Assembly (NCBI RefSeq): GCF_000214035.2
Contig: NZ_AFHG01000030.1
Span: 124,001 to 188,000 of the forward strand
Direction: 5' to 3'
Origin: Methyloversatilis universalis FAM5
GTDB taxonomy: Bacteria > Pseudomonadota > Gammaproteobacteria > Burkholderiales > Rhodocyclaceae
DNA: 64,000 nt
This document shows positions 26,818 through 35,179 of this stretch, in pieces; position 1 is the first letter of the stretch, and each line of letters starts with the position of its first letter. Both the position numbers and the translations under genes were made by a program. The notes beneath the pieces are model-generated. The model was not told the DNA's origin, made no database searches, and was given only the letters and a program-made list of their open reading frames with translations.

Positions 26818-27439
26818 AGCGACGGTCATCAAGCTTCTGGAAGGGGCGTTTATTTGCCGGACGGCATACCCCGATCTCTTTTCCTTTCTGGAGGATGAAT
26901 CAACCCGCCGCCAGGTGGACGGTTATCTGACCCAGATCGGCCGTCGTCTGGCCGCGACTTCCCATGGCGAGGCGTACTACGCAGCCCACAGAGCGGTTGG
27001 CCCCAGCGAACGAACGGAAATCAGATCCCTGTTCAAGGAAGTGAAACACGAGCTTCGGCCTGTGCTGGGTTTCCTTAACCTGATCATGCAGGCACAGCGT
27101 GCCGACCGAACCCTTGGTACGGGCGATGTGATCGATTTCCCCAAGACGCTGCTACACATCTCCGAGAACCCACATCTGGGTGAGATGTTGCGGGGCTTCG
27201 CGGCGCTGGGGAAAGAGTTCGCATCCAGTGATGCCAATTTGCGCACCTTGCTGGATCGGTTGTTGCAGCAGATGGTGAAGACTGGCTACCTCATCCCGGA
27301 TCGCCAGGGCGACCGCTTCGAAGTCACCGGCAAGATCGATTACTTCTACGAAGTCGTGGATTTCCTCGCCGAAAATGAGCAGGCCATTCGCGAGGCACAA
27401 GACCAAGAATCCGAGGGCGAGACTGGGAGGTTGTTTTGA
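26810..27439 (+). CDS. jetB: Wadjet JetB/MksE-like subunit
   Basis: 209 aa. By size, position and predicted winged-helix content this is the MksE-type KITE subunit that binds the kleisin. It reads MFEATVIKLLEGAFICRTAYPDLFSFLEDE, then RRQVDGYLTQIGRRL, and a C-terminal LIPDRQGDRFEVTGKIDYFYEVVDFL that looks like a winged helix. ATG 26810 overlaps the jetC stop by 8 bp; the longer frame from 26783 overlaps more and lacks support. I assign it mainly by operon logic. Confidence 0.85.
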   Translation: MFEATVIKLLEGAFICRTAYPDLFSFLEDESTRRQVDGYLTQIGRRLAATSHGEAYYAAHRAVGPSERTEIRSLFKEVKHELRPVLGFLNLIMQAQRADRTLGTGDVIDFPKTLLHISENPHLGEMLRGFAALGKEFASSDANLRTLLDRLLQQMVKTGYLIPDRQGDRFEVTGKIDYFYEVVDFLAENEQAIREAQDQESEGETGRLF

Positions 27440-28653
27440 GTCGGGATGGTGTAAAGCACCTGATCGGCCGCCTGGCCACTCACCAGCATCTGGTTTCCCA
27501 CGCCTATTACAACAGCGAGTTGATTAAGGACGAGGAGAACGCCCGAGGGATTGAGTTATTGCAACAGCACAAGGTGCTGATCCCGCGCGGCGACGATGCC
27601 TACACCCTTCACACGACCTTCCGCCGCTTTCTGGATGCCGCACTGAATATCGAACGGCTGTACGGCATTGGCTCCGATCTTGGCGTTGCGTTTGAGCGGC
27701 TGGAGCAGCTGACGAATGCGCTGTTTGATGTCGCTCATGAAGGGAAAATGGAAGACCGCGAGCGGATTGAGGATGAGATCCGTCAGTCCATCTATGAGAT
27801 ATCCGACAACCTGGCAGCCGATCTGGCGCATCTCAGAACACTGGTCGAAAACCGTTTTGGCAATGTGAGCACCCTGGCCGAGAAGAAACGCCAGAATGCC
27901 TATTACATTGGCCGCACGGAAAAGGTAGTACGGGCAATTGAACTCTTCACCCTTTCCGATCTGGGCGAGCGGATTCAGACACAGGGAGCGTTTGCGAACA
28001 TCGCTGCCATGTTCCGTGCCCAGCTACAGGAGCGCCTGCCTTCATTCCGGCAGAATCTGAGCGACATCCTGGAAATTCTGAAGCAGTATCTGTTTGAGTA
28101 CCGCGAAATCGAGGAGCGGACTCGGCGGGTGCGTAGCCTATGGCTGTATCTTGAGCGTCATCCTGTTTATGAGTTGCAGGAATGGGACGAAACCGCTCAT
28201 CCCCAGCCCTGGCTGCTGAAGGCATCGGGACTATCAATACGCAGCCATCCTTGGGTGCGAGATTCGGAATACACAGACGCTCTTGCAGATCTCGCGGGTG
28301 ACATTGCACCACCGCCCCTTCGCTTGCCGGTTGAGCGACCTCGCGGAACACTGATTGAGGATGATCCTGCCCCGTCGGTAATCCTTCAGATCAAGCCTTA
28401 CCAGTGGGCTATCGAGAATCTCATCACCACCTGCAAGTCGCAGAATGTCCGCGCATCCGCCTTGGAGTGGTATTTCGACCACCCCAACGACCTCGGCGGC
28501 ATGAGCGTTTCGGTCTGGCTGCAATGCGTGCTGGAAGATCTCGGGCCAAGAAAGAAGAAAGAGCTCGGAATCGCTGTGGTCGCCGAGGAGTCACCCGATC
28601 CCATATTTACCGGCAATGTCATGGTCAGTGATGTGCATGTGGAGCCGGCGTGA
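27436..28653 (+). CDS. jetA: Wadjet JetA/MksF-like kleisin
   Basis: 405 aa, shorter than typical type I JetA (DUF3375, near 480-500 aa). The N-terminal part (LLQQHKVLIPRGDDAYTLHTTFRRFLDAAL) looks like a winged helix. The middle (about 80-240) is a helical bundle rich in Leu/Glu/Arg (DRERIEDEIRQSIYEISDNLAADLAHLRTLVENRF). A C-terminal domain follows (WYFDHPNDLGG, VLEDLGPRKKKELGIAVV). The start is TTG 27436, overlapping the jetB stop by 4 bp (TTGA); the nearby ATG is out of frame. Such proteins are sometimes mis-named phosphoenolpyruvate carboxylase; no such motifs are present. Confidence 0.82.
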   Translation: MSRDGVKHLIGRLATHQHLVSHAYYNSELIKDEENARGIELLQQHKVLIPRGDDAYTLHTTFRRFLDAALNIERLYGIGSDLGVAFERLEQLTNALFDVAHEGKMEDRERIEDEIRQSIYEISDNLAADLAHLRTLVENRFGNVSTLAEKKRQNAYYIGRTEKVVRAIELFTLSDLGERIQTQGAFANIAAMFRAQLQERLPSFRQNLSDILEILKQYLFEYREIEERTRRVRSLWLYLERHPVYELQEWDETAHPQPWLLKASGLSIRSHPWVRDSEYTDALADLAGDIAPPPLRLPVERPRGTLIEDDPAPSVILQIKPYQWAIENLITTCKSQNVRASALEWYFDHPNDLGGMSVSVWLQCVLEDLGPRKKKELGIAVVAEESPDPIFTGNVMVSDVHVEPA

Positions 28654-29513
28654 TAGATAAGCGGCTTATCAATACCTTGCTGCGGATTTTTCATTCCCCG
28701 GACACCCGCTTCGCCTCCGGGCGAGCAATCAGTGCCTTTTGTGCTGAGTACAACCTTGGCGTCAGGCAGAGGAGTTCCCTAGTATTCAATGATGCACACA
28801 AGGCGGAGATCGGGCGGATCCTCAAGGGAGAGCTGGGTATTGATCCGGCGGCGACGACAGCCGATAGCTGGAAGGGCTTGGGTAGAGCTGAAAGTCTGAT
28901 GCTTGCTAGGGATGAGAAGCTCACCAGTCGTACCGTCGGGGAGGGCAGATTGAGGTTGAAAACATTGCCCGGGCGGGTTCTGCAGGTTGCTGGTGGTAGC
29001 TGGTCCCTGCCGAATCGCGCCGATCTTGGGCTGGATCTGAGCGCAGTTCTCGAGAGTGAAATCGGCCACGATGCCCTGCTGATCGTCGAGAACCTACAAA
29101 CCTTTGATGACCTCCATACGGTAGGTCCGGAAGTGATGGGCAATTTGTCCGCGCACGATCCGCTTGTGATTTATCGTGGCGATACCCAAGGTGGCGCGCG
29201 AGCAGATGCTGTTCATGCGCTGGTTAGCGGTACGGGGCTGCCGGTTATCGCGTTTGTTGATTTTGATCCCGCCGGCCTGGTCATTGCGTCTCGCTTGCCA
29301 AGACTGGATACGGTGTTGGCCCCCTCTTTGAAGGAATTGGCGGAAATTATCCAGGCCAGTGGTATTGCCAAGCGCTATCTCGAGCAAGTGGCGATGGCGG
29401 CTCACGCTATGCAGCGGATTCAAGGGGACCCCCGTATGGCTCCTCTGTGGCATGTCATCGATGCGGCTGGCAAGGCGCTTCCACAAGAGTATTTTCATCG
29501 CCACGCAAAATAG
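28650..29513 (+). CDS. jetD: Wadjet JetD/MksG-like TOPRIM nuclease subunit
   Basis: 287 aa. The JetD/MksG subunit cuts DNA held by the SMC complex. The C-terminal half is a TOPRIM fold: Glu147 in DALLIVENLQ and the DxD pair Asp204/Asp206 in AFVDFDPAGL, both topoisomerase VI-like. The N-terminal half (residues 1-120) is helical with a winged-helix look. It is shorter than type I JetD (DUF3322 plus DUF2220). GTG 28650 overlaps the jetA stop by 4 bp (GTGA). It is the last gene of the operon, followed by a 6-bp-stem hairpin at 29521-29537 with no T tract. Confidence 0.87.
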   Translation: MIDKRLINTLLRIFHSPDTRFASGRAISAFCAEYNLGVRQRSSLVFNDAHKAEIGRILKGELGIDPAATTADSWKGLGRAESLMLARDEKLTSRTVGEGRLRLKTLPGRVLQVAGGSWSLPNRADLGLDLSAVLESEIGHDALLIVENLQTFDDLHTVGPEVMGNLSAHDPLVIYRGDTQGGARADAVHALVSGTGLPVIAFVDFDPAGLVIASRLPRLDTVLAPSLKELAEIIQASGIAKRYLEQVAMAAHAMQRIQGDPRMAPLWHVIDAAGKALPQEYFHRHAK

Positions 29514-29724
29514 CTGATTGGGCTCATAATTTGAGCCAGTACCACCTGGGCAATACGCACATGCGAGAAGGTGCGAAGACAGTGGGCGATTCAGTTTCGT
29601 GGTCGCAACAGTATCCGGCTGAATGCTTGATGGCCAAACCGGCGCCGCGAGAGCGGCACAAGTCGCTCGGCCTGCTCTGACCCTCAAGCGCTTCCGGTGG
29701 GTGGTGGGGGATGCTGGGTACAAC
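29514..29724. other. Spacer between jetD and tRNA-Ser
   Basis: About 210 bp with no recognisable gene. It contains the small hairpin GGCTCA/TGAGCC at 29521-29537, possibly the jet terminator. I looked for a copy of the tRNA-Ser 3' end as an attachment site, here and left of the island, and found none. Confidence 0.5.
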
Positions 29725-29748
29725 AAAAAAGCGCCCCGAAAGGCGCTT
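29725..29748 (-). terminator. Rho-independent terminator of tRNA-Ser(GGA)
   Basis: Stem AAGCGCC/GGCGCTT with a 6-base loop. On the minus strand it is followed by six T residues (29725-29730 read as A on plus). It is 14 bp after the tRNA 3' end. Confidence 0.85.
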
Positions 29749-29762
29749 GGTTGCTTGCTCTG

Positions 29763-29852
29763 TGGCGGAGAGGGCGGGATTCGAACCCGCGTTAGGCTTT
29801 CACCTAAACACGCTTTCCAGGCGTGCGACTTAAACCACTCATCCACCTCTCC
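29763..29852 (-). tRNA. tRNA-Ser (GGA)
   Basis: 90 nt with encoded CCA. Acceptor GGAGAGG pairs with CCTCTCC, discriminator G, T8 in place. The anticodon stem CACGC/GCGTG holds loop CTGGAAA with anticodon GGA. A long variable arm (TTTAGGTGAAAGCCTAA) is typical of serine tRNA. The T arm is GCGGG-TTCGAAT-CCCGC. It sits at the right edge of the defence island. Confidence 0.97.
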
Positions 29853-29930
29853 GCGAAAGCGCGCGACTATAGCAGAAAGCCCCGATGTTTGCCGCATCCG
29901 TGAGGCCCGGCGGCGGTCGGCGTGCGGGGC

Positions 29931-30500
29931 TCACATCTTCCGCCGATAGCGCTCGATCACCCGCGGTACATAGCGACGGGTTTCGGCGTAGGGCGGAATG
30001 ACGCGGCCGTGGCGTTCGACTGCACCTTCGCCAGCGTTGTAGGCCGCCAGCACCAGTTCCAGCCGGTTGTCGAAGCGCAGCATGAGGTCGCGCAGGTAGA
30101 GGGCGCCGCCCATCACGTTCTGGTCAGGATCGAAGCGGTCGGCGACGCCGTAGCGGCGCGCGGTGTCCGGCATAAGCTGCATCAGGCCGGCGGCGCCCTT
30201 GGGCGACACCGCGCGGGCGTTATGGCCGGATTCGACCGAAATGACCGCGTGCAGCAGATGCGGATCCACCCCCGAGGCGCGGGCGGCGCGCGCGATGCTT
30301 TCCGGATAGCGGACGTTCGGGGCCAGGGGCGGCAGGCCGGCGTCCGGTACGTCTATCAGCAGTTCGAAGCCCGCCTCCTGCGGCGCATCGGTCAGGTGCA
30401 GCGCACCGCCCGCGTCCTCGCGCACATATACATCCGCGCGTGCAAGCGAGCAGGCGAACAGTGCAGCGATCATCAGGCAGGCGGTGCGGGGCGTGTTCAT
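29931..30500 (-). CDS. Lytic transglycosylase (SLT domain)
   Basis: 189 aa. Periplasmic muramidase-like enzyme cleaving peptidoglycan to 1,6-anhydro products. It has a signal peptide (MNTPRTACLMIAALFACSLARA), then a short DUF4124-like strand (DVYVREDAGGALHLTDAP), and an SLT domain from about 65. Catalytic Glu90 is in ISVESGHNARAVSPKGAAGLMQLMP; AYNAGEGAV closes the domain. ATG 30500 is preferred over 30533 because it yields the signal peptide. Divergent from the gspG operon, whose assembly through the cell wall it could assist (inference). Confidence 0.93.
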   Translation of the reverse strand: MNTPRTACLMIAALFACSLARADVYVREDAGGALHLTDAPQEAGFELLIDVPDAGLPPLAPNVRYPESIARAARASGVDPHLLHAVISVESGHNARAVSPKGAAGLMQLMPDTARRYGVADRFDPDQNVMGGALYLRDLMLRFDNRLELVLAAYNAGEGAVERHGRVIPPYAETRRYVPRVIERYRRKM

Positions 30501-30648
30501 CTGGGGGCAATACAGCGGGTCTAGAATCCGCAAAGTTTCAATTCCGCGTCCGAATGCTTACAGTCGCGTTGTCACATGGCGTTCAGAGTGCATGCTCAAG
30601 GCTGCACCATCATGACGCGATTTCCATCGTATGCACAGGATCCGCCCC

Positions 30649-31065
30649 ATGCACAGAAATACTCGCCACGCCGGTTTCACGCTGCTCGAACTGCTGGTGG
30701 TGATGGTCATCATCGGACTGCTCGCCGGTTACGTCGGACCGCGCTTCTTCAGCCAGATCGGCAAATCCGAAGTGAAGGCGGCCCGGGCACAGATCGACGG
30801 GCTGGAAAAGGCGCTCGATCAGTACCGTCTGGATAACGGCCGCTACCCCACGACAGAAGAGGGTCTGAAGGCACTGACCGAGCGGCCGTCCACCGCGACC
30901 AAGTGGTCCGGTCCCTATCTGAAGAAGGCGGTGCCGCTCGATCCGTGGGAACGTCCCTATATATATAAGGCACCGGGTGAGCACGGCGAGTACGACCTGA
31001 GCTCGCTCGGCAAGGACGGTCAGCCGGGCGGCACCGACGAAGCGGCCGACATCACGAACTGGTGA
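30649..31065 (+). CDS. gspG: Major pseudopilin GspG
   Basis: 138 aa. Core subunit of the type II secretion pseudopilus. Prepilin peptide HAGFTLLELLVVMVIIGLLAGYVGP (cleavage after Gly, Glu5). The GspG signature GLEKALDQYRLDNGRYPTTEEGLKAL follows, then GPYLKKAVPLDPWERPY and the calcium-site region GEHGEYDLSSLGKDGQPGGTDEAADITNW, which is intact. ATG 30649 has an AGGA eight bases upstream; ATG 30631 is less well placed. First gene of the eight-gene secretion operon. Confidence 0.96.
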   Translation: MHRNTRHAGFTLLELLVVMVIIGLLAGYVGPRFFSQIGKSEVKAARAQIDGLEKALDQYRLDNGRYPTTEEGLKALTERPSTATKWSGPYLKKAVPLDPWERPYIYKAPGEHGEYDLSSLGKDGQPGGTDEAADITNW

Positions 31066-31067
31066 CA

Positions 31068-32252
31068 ATGCAGTTCCGCATCCGCGCGCTTGACGTCACC
31101 CAGCGCATCATCCAGCTGCAGATCGACGCGGCCGACGAAATGTCGGCGCGCGCGCAGGCACAGGCCGACGGCCTGGTCGTGCTGTCGGTCGCGCGTGCGC
31201 GATCCCTCGCCTGGGCGCCCGGAAGACAGCGCTTTCCGGTGCTGCTGTTCTGTCAGGAACTGCTGGCGCTGCTGCGCTCCGGCCTGTCGCTGGTCGAGGG
31301 GCTGGAGGTGATGGCCGAGAAGGAGGGGCGCACGCTGTCGCGTACCGTACTGACCGCGCTGATCGACGCGCTGCGCCAGGGCAAGACGCTGTCGATGGCG
31401 ATGTCGGCGCAGAACGCCATCTTTCCGGATCTGCTGGTGGCCATGGTGCGCGCGTCCGAACGGACCAGCGATCTCGACCAGGCGCTGGAGCGCTACGTCG
31501 CCTACAGCGAACAGCTGGACAGCCTGCGCGGCAAGCTGGTCGCCGCTGCCACCTATCCGGTCATCCTGCTGGTGGTGGGCATGCTGGTGGTGCTGTTCCT
31601 GCTGGTATTCGTGGTGCCCGAATTTTCCAAGGTGTATGAGGACATTTCGACCGAACTGCCGCTGGCGTCGCAATGGCTGCTGGCCTGGGGGCATTTCGTG
31701 AAGGCGCATTCGGCAGTGCTGGGCCTGGGCTTCGTGGCCGTGGTCGCCTCACTGGTCTGGACCTTCGGCCAGCCGGCAGTCCGTCAGGGCCTGCTGGCGC
31801 AGTTCGAGCGGATGCCGGGCATCGGCAGCCGCATGCGGGTATTCCGTCTGGCCCGTTTCTTCCGCACCGTGGGCATGCTGCTGCGCGGCGGCATACCGGT
31901 GGTGCAGTCGCTCGAACTGGTGCGCGAACTGCTGCCAATTCCGATGCAGCAGAGCCTTACCCGCGCGCTGCTCGCCATCCGCGAGGGCAGGGCGGCGTCC
32001 GATGCCTTCACCGACAACGACCTGAGCACCGCGGTCGCCTCGCGCATGCTGCGCGTCGGCGAGCGGGCCGGCAATCTGGGCGACATGATGGAGCGCATTG
32101 CCGCCTTCCATGACGAAGAGATGACCCGCTGGCTGGACCGTGCGACCCGCCTGTTCGGGCCGCTGCTCATGCTGGTGATCGGCCTGGCCATCGGCGGCGT
32201 CGTGGTGCTCATGTATCTGCCCATCTTCCAGCTTGCGGAAAGTCTGCAATGA
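31068..32252 (+). CDS. gspF: Inner-membrane platform protein GspF
   Basis: 394 aa. Polytopic platform protein contacting the GspE ATPase. Two repeated GspF domains (FCQELLALLRSGLSLVEGLEVM near residue 60, and RFFRTVGMLLRGGIPVVQSLELV near residue 260). Three membrane segments (TYPVILLVVGMLVVLFLLVFVVP, VLGLGFVAVVASLVW, and the C-terminal LLMLVIGLAIGGVVVLMYLPIFQL). ATG 31068 is 2 bp after the gspG stop (a GTG at 31062 overlaps the stop). Its own stop overlaps gspE by ATGA. Confidence 0.95.
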   Translation: MQFRIRALDVTQRIIQLQIDAADEMSARAQAQADGLVVLSVARARSLAWAPGRQRFPVLLFCQELLALLRSGLSLVEGLEVMAEKEGRTLSRTVLTALIDALRQGKTLSMAMSAQNAIFPDLLVAMVRASERTSDLDQALERYVAYSEQLDSLRGKLVAAATYPVILLVVGMLVVLFLLVFVVPEFSKVYEDISTELPLASQWLLAWGHFVKAHSAVLGLGFVAVVASLVWTFGQPAVRQGLLAQFERMPGIGSRMRVFRLARFFRTVGMLLRGGIPVVQSLELVRELLPIPMQQSLTRALLAIREGRAASDAFTDNDLSTAVASRMLRVGERAGNLGDMMERIAAFHDEEMTRWLDRATRLFGPLLMLVIGLAIGGVVVLMYLPIFQLAESLQ

Positions 32253-33946
32253 GCGCGCAGCCCCTCACACCGCCCCCTTCGATCCCGGTGACCGAACTGT
32301 CGCCTGATCTGCTGGCGCGTGCCCGGGCGCGCGCCGGCCGCGGCTCGGTCATGCAGGCTTTGATCGACCTGTCCGGTGCGTCGCCGGAGGACATGCGCGA
32401 CCGCGTGGCCAGTCGGCTCGGCGTGCCTGCGCTGCGCAGCGCCGATCTCAATTCACTGGCCATGAATCTGGGCAGCATCCGCTTTTCCGAGGCGCTGTCG
32501 CGCTCGGTGGCGGTGGCAGAGGATGCCGGCGGCGGGCGTATCGCGGTGGTGGCCGACCCCTACGACCTCGCGCTGCAGGACTGGCTGGCCGCCGCGCTGC
32601 ACGACCGCTTCGAGCTGTGTCTGGCCACCCGCGACGACATCACCGCAGCGCTCGCCCGCTTCGAGGACAGTCAGCGAGCGTCCGCCGGTCTGCTCGACGA
32701 GAACGCCCAGGCCGGCAGCAGCGCCGCCGAGGTGCTGTCGCTGGCACGCATCGCCGATGATTCGAGCCCGGTGGTGCGGGTGGTCAATTCCACGCTGTAC
32801 GACGCGCTGAAGCAGGGCGCGTCAGACATCCATCTGGAATCGGTGCCCGCCGGCATGCAGGTGAAGTATCGGGTCGACGGCGTGATGGTGCGCATCGGCC
32901 AGATCGCCGGTGCCGATACCGCGGAGCAGGTGATTTCGCGCATCAAGGTGCTGGCCGAACTGGACATCGCCGAGCGCCGCGTGCCGCAGGACGGCCGTTT
33001 CAAGGTGGCCTATGCCGGCCGCGACATCGATCTGCGGGTGTCGGTCATGCCCAGCGTGCACGGTGAGGACGCCGTGCTGCGGGTGCTGGACAAGGAACAC
33101 CTGACCGAAGAGCTGCAGGCGCTCACGCTGGAAAGCCTGGGCTTTGACGACATCGCGCGCGCCGCCATGCGCAAGCTGGCCGCCGAGCCCTACGGCATGC
33201 TGCTGGTGACCGGCCCGACCGGTTCCGGCAAGACCACCTCGCTGTACGCCACCATCGGCGAAATCAACCACGGCCTCGACAAGATCATCACCATCGAGGA
33301 CCCGGTCGAGTACCAGCTGCCGGGCGTGCTGCAGATTCCGGTGAACGAGAAGAAGGGCCTCACCTTCGCGCGCGGCCTGCGTTCGGTGCTGCGCCACGAC
33401 CCGGACAAGATCATGGTGGGCGAGATCCGTGACGGCGAAACCGCCGAGATCGCGGTGCAGGCGGCGCTGACCGGTCACTTGGTGCTGACCACGGTTCACG
33501 CCAACAACGTGTTTGACGTGATCGGCCGCTTCCTGCACATGGGCGTGGACCCGTACAACCTCGTGTCGGCGCTGAACGGCATCGTGGCTCAGCGCCTGCT
33601 GCGCCTGAACTGCCGGCACTGTGCGGTGCCGCAGGTGCCGGACGCAGCCCTGCTGGAAGAATCCGGTCTGGCCGGCCTGATCGGTGCCGGCGGCTACGAT
33701 TTCCGCGCCGGCACCGGCTGCGGCCACTGCCGCGGTACCGGCTACAAGGGCCGGCGTGCGATCGCCGAACTGCTGGTGCTGGACGACGAACTGCGCGAGC
33801 TCATCGTCACCCGCGCACCGATGCGGCAACTGAAGGAGGCCGCGCGGGCGCGCGGCACGCGCACCCTGCGCGAAGCCGGACTGGCCCTGGTGGCCAACGG
33901 TGAAACCAGCCTCGCGGAATTGAACCGTGTCACTTTTGTCGTCTAG
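32249..33946 (+). CDS. gspE: Type II secretion ATPase GspE
   Basis: 565 aa, complete. N-terminal domains N1/N2 (about 1-170) link to the platform. The ATPase has ASDIHLESVPAGMQVKYRVDGV, Walker A GPTGSGKTT at about 321-329, Asp box TIEDPVEYQL, Walker B DKIMVGEIRDGE and His box LTTVHANN. The zinc-binding pairs CRHC and CGHCRGTGYKGR are present. ATGA overlap with gspF. It duplicates in type the truncated ATPase at the window start but differs in sequence. Confidence 0.97.
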   Translation: MSAQPLTPPPSIPVTELSPDLLARARARAGRGSVMQALIDLSGASPEDMRDRVASRLGVPALRSADLNSLAMNLGSIRFSEALSRSVAVAEDAGGGRIAVVADPYDLALQDWLAAALHDRFELCLATRDDITAALARFEDSQRASAGLLDENAQAGSSAAEVLSLARIADDSSPVVRVVNSTLYDALKQGASDIHLESVPAGMQVKYRVDGVMVRIGQIAGADTAEQVISRIKVLAELDIAERRVPQDGRFKVAYAGRDIDLRVSVMPSVHGEDAVLRVLDKEHLTEELQALTLESLGFDDIARAAMRKLAAEPYGMLLVTGPTGSGKTTSLYATIGEINHGLDKIITIEDPVEYQLPGVLQIPVNEKKGLTFARGLRSVLRHDPDKIMVGEIRDGETAEIAVQAALTGHLVLTTVHANNVFDVIGRFLHMGVDPYNLVSALNGIVAQRLLRLNCRHCAVPQVPDAALLEESGLAGLIGAGGYDFRAGTGCGHCRGTGYKGRRAIAELLVLDDELRELIVTRAPMRQLKEAARARGTRTLREAGLALVANGETSLAELNRVTFVV

Positions 33947-34634
33947 GGCGCTCCAGCTCGATCTGGGCCCGCACGGACTGCAGCTCGCGCGCGCGGGGCA
34001 GGTGCTGCATGCCTCCGCTCAGGTACTGGCGCTGCAGGCCCTGCCCGCCGCGCTCGATGCGCTGCCGCCGGCCGCCACGCCGAGACGCGCCGCGCTGTCG
34101 GTCGGCATCGACAATGCGTGGGTGCGCTGGCAGGTGATCGACATTCCGCCCGCCGTGTCGGGCCGCGAAGAGCGCGCGGCGCTGGTACGCGCGCGCATGG
34201 CCGAGGTGTTCGGCAGCGCGGCCCAGGGCTGGGCGGTGGCCTGGGACGACCGGCCGGCATCGACCGTGCTGGCCTGCGCGCTGGACGCCGGTGTGCTGCA
34301 GCACCTGCAGGCCTGGACTACGGCGCGCGGACTGAGACTGCAGAGCGTGCAGCCGGCCTGGCTGCGCGGTTACGCGGCGCTGCGCGGTGACGCGGCGCTC
34401 GGCGGCTATGCCGAACTGAGTCACGGCTGGCTGTGCCTGGGCCTCTGGTCCGGCGGCCGCTGGCTGCACGTGCGCGGCGAGGCGATGAGCGACCCGGCCG
34501 GGCTGGCCACCGTGCTCGAACGCCGGCTCGCGGCCTTCGACGGTGATCTGGATGGCGGCCGGCTGTTCCTGCGCGGCATGCCGGCGGTAAGCCTGCCGCG
34601 GGGCTGGCAGTGCGTGGCGGGAGCCGACCGATGA
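33927..34634 (+). CDS. PilM/GspL-N-like assembly protein
   Basis: 235 aa. By position between gspE and a PilN-like gene it should be the actin-like cytoplasmic component (PilM, or the cytoplasmic half of GspL). The sequence shows SSRALQLDLGPHGLQLARAG at the N-terminus (beta hairpin start of the actin-like fold) and YAELSHGWLCLGLWSGGRWLHVRGE near the end, but it is short and divergent. No ATG fits: GTG 33927 overlaps gspE by 20 bp, and TTG 33936 is also possible. Assignment rests mainly on operon order. Confidence 0.7.
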   Translation: MSLLSSRALQLDLGPHGLQLARAGQVLHASAQVLALQALPAALDALPPAATPRRAALSVGIDNAWVRWQVIDIPPAVSGREERAALVRARMAEVFGSAAQGWAVAWDDRPASTVLACALDAGVLQHLQAWTTARGLRLQSVQPAWLRGYAALRGDAALGGYAELSHGWLCLGLWSGGRWLHVRGEAMSDPAGLATVLERRLAAFDGDLDGGRLFLRGMPAVSLPRGWQCVAGADR

Positions 34635-35179
34635 GCCGTCGTCCGCCGCTGCCGGAACTCGATTTCGTCGTCCGCCGTCGCGCGCCCGGCTGGCTGGGCT
34701 GGCTGGTGCTGGCGCTCGGCGTGGCCGCCGGACTGTGGGTGTTCGAAACGCATCAGGTACTGACCGGGGAGGTCGAGGCGCTGCGGCTGGACAATCGCCG
34801 CGCCGCCCGCGCGGCCGAACAGGCCCGGGTGCTGGCCCGGCGCGAACAGGAAGATCCGGCGCTGCGTGCCCGTTTCGAGGTGGCGCGCAAGCTGTCGCAG
34901 CAGATGGCGCGTGACTGGCAGCCGCTGTTTGCCGCGCTGGAAGCGCGTGCCGGCGAACATGCCCAGGTCGCGCTGCTGTCGGTCGAACCGGACGCGACCC
35001 GCGGGCAGCTTCGGGTGACCGGCGAAGCCAAGGATCTCGACGCGCTGTTCGCCTACGCCGAATCCTTCGGCGCGGCTGGCGTGCTCGCCGCGCCGCGCAT
35101 CGAGGTGTTCGAATTCAAGCAGCGCGAGGGTGTGCAGGTGGTGGCCTTTTCGCTGCGACTGAACTGGAGGCGGGCATGA
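34631..35179 (+). CDS. PilN/GspL-C-like inner-membrane protein
   Basis: 182 aa. Single N-terminal membrane helix (GWLGWLVLALGVAAGLWVF), then a coiled-coil (LRLDNRRAARAAEQARVLARREQED) and a small ferredoxin-like periplasmic domain (HAQVALLSVEPDATRGQLRVTGEAKDLDALFAYAESF), the PilN layout. ATG 34631 overlaps the previous stop (ATGA); the earlier ATG at 34610 is in the shadow of the preceding gene. It acts in the alignment complex joining platform and secretin. Confidence 0.8.
   Translation: MSRRPPLPELDFVVRRRAPGWLGWLVLALGVAAGLWVFETHQVLTGEVEALRLDNRRAARAAEQARVLARREQEDPALRARFEVARKLSQQMARDWQPLFAALEARAGEHAQVALLSVEPDATRGQLRVTGEAKDLDALFAYAESFGAAGVLAAPRIEVFEFKQREGVQVVAFSLRLNWRRA

Noticed and set aside
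29514-29762. tRNA-Ser attachment-site duplication bounding the island
   Set aside because: The last 20-30 bases of the tRNA gene are not repeated on either side of the jet operon in this window.
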